Shown here piece by piece: positions 1-7,805 of a stretch of 64,000 nucleotides of DNA (positions are counted from its first letter, which is position 1; every line of letters begins with the position of its first letter). Under the pieces are notes generated by a model, which was given only the letters and a program-made list of their open reading frames with translations, made no database searches and was not told where the DNA came from. The DNA lies in NCBI GenBank assembly GCA_032164245.1, contig JAVMKO010000035.1, positions 1-64,000 of the forward strand, given 5' to 3'. The position numbers were made by a program, and so were the translations under genes. The DNA comes from Sternotherus odoratus. Lineage: Eukaryota; Chordata; Testudines; Kinosternidae.

Positions 1-700
1 CACCCCCATAGCTCCTTCCCCCCAACTGCCCCACCCCCATAGCTCCACCCCGTAGCTCCTCCCCCCAACAGCCCCACCCCATAGCTCCTCCCCCCAACTG
101 CCCCACCCCCAATTGCCCCAACCCCATAGCTCCTTCCCCCCAACTGCCCCACCCCCATAGCTCCTCCCCCCAACTACCCCACCAATTGCCCCACCCCCAT
201 AGCTCCTTCCCCCCAACTGCCCCACCCCCACAGCTCCTTCCCCCCAACTGCCCCACCCCCACAGCTCCTCCCCCCCAACTGCCCCACCCCCATAGCTCCA
301 CCCCCAACTACCCCACCCCCATAGCTCCTCCCCCCAACTGCCCCACCCCCACAGCTCCACCCCCAATTGCCCCCCAACCCCATAGCTCCTTCCCCCCAAC
401 TGCCCCCACCCCCATAGCTCCTCCCCCCAACTGCCCCACACCCAATTGCCCCAACCCCCATAGCTCCTTCCCAACTGCCCCACCCCTATAGCTCCTTCCC
501 CCCAACTGCCCCACCCCCATAGCTCCTTCCCCCCAACTGCCCCACCCCCAGAGCTCCACCCCTAATTGCCCCAACCCCATAGCTCCTTCCCAACTGCCCC
601 ACCCCCACAGCTCCTCCCCCCAACTGCCCCACCCCCCAATTGCCCCACCCCCATAGCTGCTCCCCCCAACTGCCCCATCCCACCCCACAGAACAGCCCAC
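1..700. repeat. C-rich ~30-bp minisatellite
   Basis: About 22 tandem copies of a roughly 30-base C-rich unit built on CCCCATAGCTCC and CCCCAACTGCCCCA, with small length changes in the C runs. All reading frames are open only because the unit lacks stops, so the apparent proline-rich or glycine-rich proteins here are not genes. The array continues past the left edge of the window. Confidence 0.9.
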
Positions 701-1166
701 CCCCCCCATGGCTCTGTCAAACTGTTTCCTCTCATCCCCCGAACTACCCTCCACCCCCCAGAACTACCTCCTGTCAACTCCCGAACAGTCCCCCAGAACT
801 ACCCCCGGTGGAGTGGGGTGGGGTGGGAGCTGACCCCGCTCGACGCCCGGGGGGGGGGGGGGCAGGGACCTGTGTGAACCCGTCCCGTGCCCCAGCAGGC
901 AGGGGGATGCATGTGTGAGCTGAGTGAGAGCCGAGGGCCCTGTCCACAGCCTGGAGGAAACGTGGGTGCTCTGGGCTCATCTCTGTTACCCGGTTCCAGC
1001 TCCGTGCGCTCCGCTTGGCATGGCCGCCCCGGAGCGCGCCGGGGGCTGAGACAGGTGCCGCAGCATCCAGCCAGAGAGAGGCTGGATCGCAGTAGAGCCG
1101 GGTGCTTCCGGCCGCCGCGCCCTCCTTTCCTAACCCCACACCCAGGCACTGCCCTCACCCCTTGAT
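701..1166. other. Unassigned GC-rich DNA
   Basis: No gene or repeat family recognised. It contains a run of about a dozen G at 850-862. A short stretch around 950-1130 has ordinary base composition but no exon I can identify. Confidence 0.4.
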
Positions 1167-1584
1167 GTGCTCCCCGAGGCGGGAGGGGTCTCGGTGCAGG
1201 AGTCTACCTGGGCCCAGGCCAGGGGGCTGCGGCTGCGGGGCCTGCCTGGGGGCGGAGCGGGGCCTGGCACATTAGGACACGGTAAAGCGGGGCAGAGCCT
1301 GGCAGTGCTCCCCGAGGCCGGGAGGGGTCTCGGTGCAGGAGTCTACCTGGGCCCAGGCCAGGGGGCTGCGGCTGCGGGGCCTGCCTGGGGGCGGAGCGGG
1401 GCCTGGCGCATTAGGACACGGTAAAGCGGGGCAGAGCCTGGCAGTGCTCCCCGAGGCCGGGAGGGGTCTCGGTGCAGGAGTCTACCTGGGCCCAGGCCAG
1501 GGGGCTGCGGCTGCGGGGCCTGCCTGGGGGCGGAGCGGGGCCTGGCGCACTAGGACACGGTAAAGCGGGGCAGAGCCTGGCAGT
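1167..1584. repeat. Three tandem copies of a 139-bp unit
   Basis: The block beginning GTGCTCCCCGAGG recurs at about 1167, 1306 and 1445, spaced exactly 139 bases, and the copies are nearly identical. Each carries the phrase GTCTACCTGGGCCCAGGCC. The near identity suggests recent duplication. No coding function is evident. Confidence 0.9.
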
Positions 1585-2364
1585 GCGTGACAAGTGCCAC
1601 AGCAGAGCACTGGAGGCAGAGCCAGCCCCTCCCCTCACTCCTGTGGGGCCATGCGAGCTCCGTCCACTGGGTGTACGGGAACCTGGGGCAGAGCCCCCTG
1701 CCTTGTCTTCCAGCCCCTGGGGAGCGGGGCAAGGGGGGCAGGGCTCGCCCTAGTGACCATGTCAAAGTGGAGCTGAGACCACGTGGCCATGGGGTACGAG
1801 CAGGGTGTAGGGCTCCCAGCTCCTGGGGCCGTGCAGGGGCCCTAGACAGAGACAGGAGACAAGCGGGACCAGAGGTTTCAGGGTGGGGAGAAAGGACACC
1901 CGGGGAGGGGAGCTTCCCGCAGTGGTGTGCTTGCTGCAGGAGGCTAACGGGGGTGAGAGGCTGGGCCCCGCCCAAAGCACCCCACACGCCTGGAGAGGAC
2001 ACTGCTTTACTGGGAATAGCAGACAGGCTTCCAGGGATGGAGTGAAAACCCGTGGCGGCTCCAGATGGCCTGGCCCCAGGACCAGAGGACAATGGCCTGA
2101 GCAGCGGGAAGGCCCCAGCGTTAGGCAGGCTGCTCGGCCCAAACACTGCTGGAGCTCGCGCGGTGCTGCCCTCAGGAGGCCCGGTGCTGCCCTCAGGAGG
2201 CCCAGGCTGCAGCTAGGGGAGTTCTGATGCTGGCACGGATCGGCCCAGTCCCGAGGGAAGACGTGCCCATCTGGGCGGGACCCAGCCTAGGGTGCGGCTG
2301 CAGTGTCCCGAGCGGCTGTTTCACACCCAGGCCCAAGTCCAGGGGGCCGGGCGGCAGCGGGGCA
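1585..2364. other. Region downstream of TIMM10B, no gene recognised
   Basis: This lies 3' of the minus-strand TIMM10B stop codon and probably includes its 3' UTR. I do not see an AATAAA signal on the minus strand between the stop and the window edge. Open frames here have no recognisable family. Confidence 0.4.
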
Positions 2365-5300
2365 CTAGCTGACGGCATCTGGGGCACTCTCCGCAGCAGT
2401 GGTGAGGCTGGCAGCCCCCTGCCGGCTAGGGTGGGTTTCCGCGCCAACGGCTGCTGGAAGGACCGCAGGGGCAGCACCAAGGACCTCCTGAGGGCTGGAG
2501 CCCGGCGGCGCCTGGGCTGCGGCGGCCTCGTAGTCAGAGATGCGGCGCTGCACAAGAGAGGGCATGAGCTGCACGTAGGCCCCATCAGGCGGTGGTTGGA
2601 GTGGACGAGCTTCCCAGCGCAGCCGTCTAGACAGGCCTCCTGCAAGGACAGACCAGGGATGTCATGAGCGACCCGGCTCCACGGGGAGCAGCTCCTTCCT
2701 GCCCACCGCGCCCGCTGCCTGGCCCCCGGCTGTGCCACAGAGCTAGGGACTGCGCAGGCCAGCTGGGCTCCGACCCAGCCCAGAGCTCACCTCCTCCCTG
2801 GTGAGCGCCCGGTAGTTCAGGTTGGAGACGCAGCGCAGGAAGCAGAGCTCCGTCATCCTGTTGTAGACGAGCAGGAAATCCCGCAGCTGGAACGAGAGCG
2901 GAGGTGGTGGTGGTGGTGGTGGGGGGGGGGGTTAGACCCTGACTCTGGGGCACTGCCCCAGGCTCCCCACAGATCCCTCCCCAGATCTGCTGTTCTAAGA
3001 CGACACTGGGACCCCACAGCCTGGCTGGACAGCCGGCTCCCCCACGCTCCGCAGGGGCTGGGCTTACAGGCGCTCCCTTGCAAAGGGAATCTGTCCTTGG
3101 GGGCAGCCGCTGTTCTGACTGATTAACACCCGGCTACCCGGGACATCTCCCAATGCGACTGTAAATGGGGACCTGCAGGGGTCGGGTCTTGGCCCAATAC
3201 CAGGGGTCTCCAAACTATGGAGCGTTGATTTGTCTTGCCCCCAGCTAGGATGACCAGACAGCAAGTGTAAAAAATCGGGAGAGGCAGTGTGTGTGTGTGT
3301 GTGTGTGGGGGGGGGTGTTATAGGACCCTATGTAAAAAAAAGCCCCAAAAATCAAGACTGTCCCTACAAAATCAGGACATCTGGTCACCCTGCCCCCAGC
3401 TGAGCAGGCAAGGGGAGATACCGCAGCTCCCCCCACCCACAAGCTGCTGCTGGCAGCCCCATGTGTGGAGGGGTGAGTGTCCCCAAGGTGTGGCTGGAGG
3501 AGAAAAGGGGGTGGTGGTGACGAAGTAGGAATACTGTGTGTGCGTGCCTCAGTTTCCCCTATGCATTTCTTAAGTGTCTATGTGAAGGAATGGGGGCTGA
3601 CAGTGGAAGCAAACAGGCAACGCCCTCTCCCCTCTCTACATGTGTCCATACCTGAGCTATAATCTGACCCAAGTGGGGGAGGGAGGTCACCTGACCTGGC
3701 TGAGCCAGGGGGGAGGAGGGGCTGGAGGGAGGGGTTGGAGTCTGAAGCTGGCTGGAGTCAGGCAGGGAGGCAGAGGAGCTATCTCCCTCTCTGGCCCCCA
3801 AAATGAACCCAGCTGAGGGCTCACGCTCGATGTATGGTCTGGGTTAGACCAGGTAGAAGTCATCGAATAAACCTCTGTTTTACTACCTGGCTAAGAGTCA
3901 CGTCGGACTGTGGATTTTGGGTGCAGAACCCATGGGCTCCCCCAGGACCCCGCCCAGGTGGGCTTGCTGGGGGAAGCACACGGAGGGGCAGAAGGTGCTG
4001 AATGCTCCGAGGTCAGACCCAGGAAGGTGGAAGTGGGGACCCTGAAGCTCCTGGCCTGGGAAACAGGCTGTGTACGGAGAAGGGGCCCTTCACCCGGAGT
4101 CCGGTCTGGCTTCCTAGGGAGCGGTTCCAGACCATCGCCCGGGCGCTCCGTGACAGGGGGCACGGTAGCGACCTGCAAAGCCCCTTCAAAAATCTAATAT
4201 GGCCCTCATCTCAAAAAGTTTGGAGACCCCTGGCCTATGCCATTGAACATCCGTGCCAATAACCTGGAAGACACCACAATCATCACAGGTACAACCGGCA
4301 GAGAACAGAGTGGGGGGAGTGGTGAACAGATCCCCGATACAGAGCAGTCCCCACGCGCTGCGGGGATGTGTGCTCTGGGAACAGCAGGACATGAGCTCCC
4401 AGAGAGGCTGGGACTGGGCCCTGGGAAGCAGCGAGCCAGGAAGAGATGTGGGAGGAATGGGGGGGGCTGGATAATGAGCAGAACATGAGCTCCCAAAGAG
4501 GCTGCAGCCAAAGGGATAATGGGCCCTGAGCTGCATGGCTGGGTAGTTGGGACCCTACCTCCCATTTTGGACCAGACAGCCCCCCCTTCCCCCCTTTAAG
4601 CCCTGTCCCGACGCGTTTTGGCAGAGGTGGGCATTTGTCCCATTTCCTGCAAGAACAAATGGAACAAATGCCCTTTTGTCAAGAGTGGGGTGCGGGGGTG
4701 TCACGGAGCGCCCGGGCGATGGTCTAGAACCGCTCCCTTCCCCTTCCCAGCTAGACCCAAACTGACTCAACCCCCTCTAGCCCCCTCCCTGCTCTCCTTT
4801 GTTCCTTTCCCGGGCTTCAGGTATCACCTGACCTCCCTCCAACAGGTTCAGCTGACCTCCCTCCCTCACTTGGGTCAGGTTACAGCTTCACCTTGGCTTT
4901 GCTTTGCATCAGCTACACCCCCCCCCCACATAGACGCCCAAGAAATGCATAGGGGAAACTGAGGCACACACACACACAGTACTCCCACTTCGTCACAACG
5001 GGAATATGGGGGGCGAGGGGCAACGCCAGCCCCATGCAAGGTGGGGAGGCAGGGTTCCAGCCACTCTGGCTCCCCTGGGGACGGGGGCTCAGGCCAGCCC
5101 TGCCCCTATGGGAACTACGGTCCCACTAAGCGGTGTGGTGACTCGCTCTCTGTGCGGCAGCCCGGGCCTGGCGCAGGGGTGTGTGTGGGTGGATCTGGGT
5201 TAAATCACCCCCAGGGCCATCGGGTCGGGCACTAGGGGACACCTGGGCTGTTGGGGGGTGAAGGCTGGAACCCGTCACCCACCTGGGCTGTTGGGGGGTG

Positions 5301-6409
5301 AAGGCTGGAACCCGTCACCCAGGCAGGGTGAGAGCAGGTCAGGGGGCCAGGGGACTAGCTGGCCTCGGAAGGGCCCCTCCAGCGGCCATGCGGGGGCACC
5401 TCAGCTGGGCCAGGAGAAAAGCCCCACAACTCCCCCCCCACACACACACCCAGTGGCGAGGGTCCCCCGCTCCTTGGCGAGTGGCTCAGTACCCATCTCT
5501 GCCCCCCCCGCTGTCCCCTCTCGCCCCCCCAGCTCCCTCCTTATCCACCCCCCCGGCTGTCCCCTCTCGCCCCCAGACACCTCCCTATCTGCCCCCCCGT
5601 CTACCTCCTACCCCCACTCCCCGCCCCCCACAGTTCCCCTCCCTAGCAAGGCCCCCCCTTCCACATCCCCAGCTGTCCCCTCCCCAACCTCCTGTCATCG
5701 TCCCCGTCGTTCCTCCCCCAGGCTGTCCCCGCCCCCCAGTCTGTCCCCTCCCCCGTCTGTCCCCTCCCCCCACTCCTGCCCCCCGTCTGTCCCCTCCCCC
5801 CGTTCTGCCCCCTCCCCCCACTCCTGCCCCCCGTCTGTCCCCTCCCCCCGTCTGCCCCTCCCCCCACTCCTGCCCCCCGTCTGTCCCCTCCCCCCGTCTG
5901 CCCCCTCCCCCCACTCCTGCCCCCCGTCTGTCCCCTCCCCCCCGTCTGCCCCCTCCCCCCACTCCTGCCCCCCCGTCTGCCCCCTCCCCCCACTCCTGCC
6001 CCCGTCTGCCCCCTCCCCCCACTCCTGCACCCCCGTCTGCCCCCTCCCCCCACTCCTGCACCCCCGTCTGTCCCCTCCCCCCACTCCTGCACCCCCGTCT
6101 GCCCCCTCCCCCCGTCTGCCCCCTCCCCCACTCCTGCCCCCCCGTCTGCCCCTCCCCCCACTCCTGCCCCCCGTCTGCCCCCTCCCCCCACTCCTGCACC
6201 CCCGTCTGTCCCCTCCCCCCACTCCTGCCCCCCGTCTGCCCCCTCCCCCCGTCTGTCCCCTCCCCCCACTCCTGCCCCCCCGTCTGCCCCCTCCCCCCAC
6301 TCCTGCCCCCCCGTCTGTCCCCTCCCCCCACTCCTGCCCCCCCGGCTGTCCGCTCCCGCGGCCCGCCCCCACTCACGCTGCGAAGCTGCTGCTGCTCCCC
6401 CAGCTCCAT
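2365..6409 (-). CDS. TIMM10B: TIMM10B (Tim9b/FXC1), small Tim family, 3 coding exons with a 1-nt frameshift
   Basis: Small Tim protein of the mitochondrial intermembrane space; family members chaperone hydrophobic precursors, and TIMM10B associates with the TIM22 carrier translocase at the inner membrane. Exons on the minus strand: 6377-6409 ([11 protein letters not shown]), 2791-2886 ([16 protein letters not shown], then [16 protein letters not shown]) and 2365-2639 ([19 protein letters not shown], then [17 protein letters not shown], stop at 2365-2367). Both twin CX3C motifs are visible (CFLRC, CLDGC). Junctions are clean: GTGAG donors at 6376 and 2790, AG acceptors before 2886 and 2639. 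One base is missing in exon 3: the C run at 2580-2583 (GGGG on the coding strand) must be one longer for the conserved AYVQLMP to read. With that base the protein is about 134 residues against about 103 in human; the excess is an unconserved tail. The frameshift is probably an assembly error. Intron 1 is full of repeats. It shares a promoter head to head with ARFIP2. Confidence 0.9.
3246..3391. mobile_element. Short palindromic-ended MITE
   Basis: About 146 bases ending in inverted repeats, AGGATGACCAGACA on the left and CATCTGGTCACCCT on the right, with internal phrases such as AAGCCCCAAAAATC and CCCTACAAAATCAGGACA. This resembles a common reptilian MITE I remember by its TGACCAGATGTCC ends. 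A (TG)n microsatellite (3287-3308) followed by a G run interrupts it. Confidence 0.6.
3512..4155 (+). mobile_element. LTR-like element, family 1 (sense orientation)
   Basis: One of nine copies in the window of a ~0.75-kb element. Read in this direction it starts near TGGTGACGAAG, has GTGCCTCAGTTTCCCCTATG near the 5' end, an AATAAA in TCGAATAAACC and a GC-rich 3' part ending TCCGTGACA. TG...CA ends, the polyadenylation signal and 5-bp target duplications (clear at other copies, GGGGG here) fit a solo LTR of an endogenous retrovirus-like element. No internal coding region remains. Confidence 0.65.
4233..4698. other. TIMM10B intron 1, unassigned sequence
   Basis: Moderate-GC intronic DNA with no recognised exon. 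The phrase ACAAATGGAACAAATGCCC lies near 4665-4683 in a small local inverted or duplicated patch with TTTGTCCCATTTCCTGC. No function is assigned. Confidence 0.4.
4699..4997 (-). mobile_element. LTR-like element, family 1, internally deleted
   Basis: Starts TGTCACGGAGCGCCCGGGCG and ends ACTTCGTCACA like the other family-1 copies, but jumps from the first ~35 bases straight to the last ~265, so the central GC-rich and AATAAA-bearing parts are missing. Both ends are preserved, which indicates deletion inside the element rather than truncation. Confidence 0.7.
4998..5499. repeat. TIMM10B intron 1 with a 40-bp tandem duplication
   Basis: The block CACCTGGGCTGTTGGGGGGT and what follows, 40 bases in all, occurs twice in direct succession between about 5240 and 5320, the copies being essentially identical. 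The rest of the segment is unassigned GC-rich intron. Confidence 0.6.
5500..6355. repeat. C-rich minisatellite in TIMM10B intron 1
   Basis: From about 5745 this is a tandem array of roughly 30-45-bp units around CCCCACTCCTGCCCCCCGTC and TCTGCCCCCTCCCC. The preceding 250 bases are a degenerate version. The C-rich strand is plus, so the RNA-like (non-template) strand of the minus-strand TIMM10B gene is G-rich. The array ends about 20 bases from the exon 1 donor. Long frames on both strands are artefacts. Confidence 0.9.
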
Positions 6410-6700
6410 CCCCAGCCCACGTGACCTGCTCCGTCGCTTAGTATCAACCACGTGATTCGCTTCTGCCCCGCCCCGCCTGACTTCGAACCTCACTTCCGCC
6501 CTCGATATGACGTCACACACGGCCGGCGAGTCCTGGCCGACTCCTCACGTCACTTCCGTCCTGTTTTCCGAACTGTTGCCGGGTCAGGTGTCACTTCCGC
6601 CCTCCTTGCCCAGAGCGGCTTCGGTTCCTCTGCTGATGCCGTCACTTCCGTTCCGCCTCCCGTGCCGCTGCCCGGTTCCTGACGTGGCTTCCGGTCTGTT
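6410..6700. promoter_or_regulatory. Bidirectional TIMM10B/ARFIP2 promoter
   Basis: Between the TIMM10B start codon (6407-6409, minus) and the presumed ARFIP2 leader exon (plus) lie two E-boxes, CACGTGAC (6418-6425) and CACGTGAT (6449-6456), and a perfect CRE TGACGTCA (6508-6515). ETS-type ACTTCCG or GCTTCCGG motifs occur near 6492, 6552, 6593, 6644 and 6687, several in the longer context TCACTTCCG. No TATA box is seen. Such ETS-rich, TATA-less CpG promoters are typical of divergent housekeeping gene pairs. Site function is inferred from motif match only. Confidence 0.7.
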
Positions 6701-6754
6701 CCGCCGAGCGGATCCGGAGCCTCCGCGCTGGGGACCCGGCAGCGCCCGGAGCAG
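6690..6754 (+). other. ARFIP2: Probable ARFIP2 non-coding leader exon
   Basis: ARFIP2's first coding exon begins at an AG acceptor only 9 bases before the ATG, so at least one upstream non-coding exon is needed. CGCCCGGAGCAG|GTGGGG at 6743-6760 is a plausible donor just downstream of the shared promoter. The 5' boundary is not visible from sequence; placement is inference. Confidence 0.4.
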
Positions 6755-6774
6755 GTGGGGGAAGGGCACGCTGG

Positions 6775-7695
6775 CGCGGGGGGGGGGGGGGGTCGCAGGG
6801 CCGGGCCGGGCCGGGCCGAGCCGGGCCGGGGAGGGGGGGGTCACGGGCCGTGCTGGGGAGTCGCAGGGGCCGGGCCGGGGAGGGGGGGTCGCAGGGGACG
6901 GGACGGGGAAGGGGGGGTCGCAGGGGACGGGCGGGGAGGGGGGGGTCGCAGGGGCCGGCCGGGGAGGGGGGGACTCGCAGGGGACGGCCGGGGAGGGGGG
7001 GGGTCGCAGGGGACGGGGAAGGGGGGGTCGCAGGGGCCGGGCCGAGGAGGGGGGGTCGCAGGGGCCGGGGAAGGGGGGTCGCAGGGGCCGGGCCGGGGAG
7101 GGGGGGGTCGCAGGGGACGGGGAAGGGGGGGTCGCAGGGGACGGGGAGGGGGGGGTCGCAGGGGCCGGGCCGGGAGGGGGGGTCGCAGGGGCCGGGCCGG
7201 GGAGGGGGGGGTCGCAGGGGCCGGGCCGGGGAGGGGGGGGTCGCAGGGGACGGGGAGGGGGGGGTCGCAGGGGACGGGGAGGGGGGGGTCGCAGGGGCCG
7301 GGCCGGGGAGGGGGGGTCGCAGGGGCCGGGCGGGGAGGGGGGGGTCGCAGGGGACGGGGAAGGGGGGGGTCGCAGGGGCCGGGCCGGGGGAGGGGGGGTC
7401 GCAGGGGCCGGGCCGGGGAGGGGGGGTCGCAGGGGACGGGGAAGGGGGGGTCGCAGGGGCCGGCCGAGGAGGGGGGGGTCGCAGGGGACGGGGAAGGGGG
7501 GGTCGCAGGGGCCGGGCCGGGAGGGGGGGTCGCAGGGGACGGGGAAGGGGGGGTCGCAGGGGCCGGGCCGAGGAGGGGGGGGTCGCAGGGGACGGGAAGG
7601 GGGGGTCGCAGGGGCCGGCCGGGGAGGGGGGGGTCGCAGGGGACGGGGAAGGGGGGGTCGCAGGGGCCGGGAAGGGGGGGGGGAGTCTCAGGGGT
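6775..7695. repeat. G-rich minisatellite in ARFIP2 intron 1
   Basis: Tandem units of about 25-38 bases combining GGGGGGGTCGCAGGGG with either ACGGGGAAG or CCGGGCCGGGGA, alternating irregularly. The G-rich strand is plus, the non-template strand of ARFIP2, with repeated runs of four or more G suited to G-quadruplex formation. Long arginine-glycine and proline frames across it are not genes. Confidence 0.9.
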
Positions 7696-7805
7696 CGTGC
7701 TGGGGCAGCCTCACTTCTGCTTAACATCCCCTTATGCCCGGTGTCCCTCCCCCACCTATGGGATCAGCGGGGAGCGTCCTCCGCTGCCCGCCCAGAGCTC
7801 CTATA

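Larger units (their letters stand above)
3201..4232. mobile_element. Nonautonomous hAT-like element with nested insertions
   Basis: The left end CAGGGGTCTCCAAACT at 3201-3216 is repeated exactly, inverted, at 4217-4232, giving a perfect 16-bp terminal inverted repeat. The CAGGGGTC start is typical of hAT transposons. The 8-base flanks (CCCAATAC, GCCTATGC) match at 5 of 8, compatible with a decayed 8-bp target duplication. No transposase frame is visible. A MITE (3246-3391) and an LTR-like element (3512-4155) lie inside it. It sits in TIMM10B intron 1. Confidence 0.65.
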
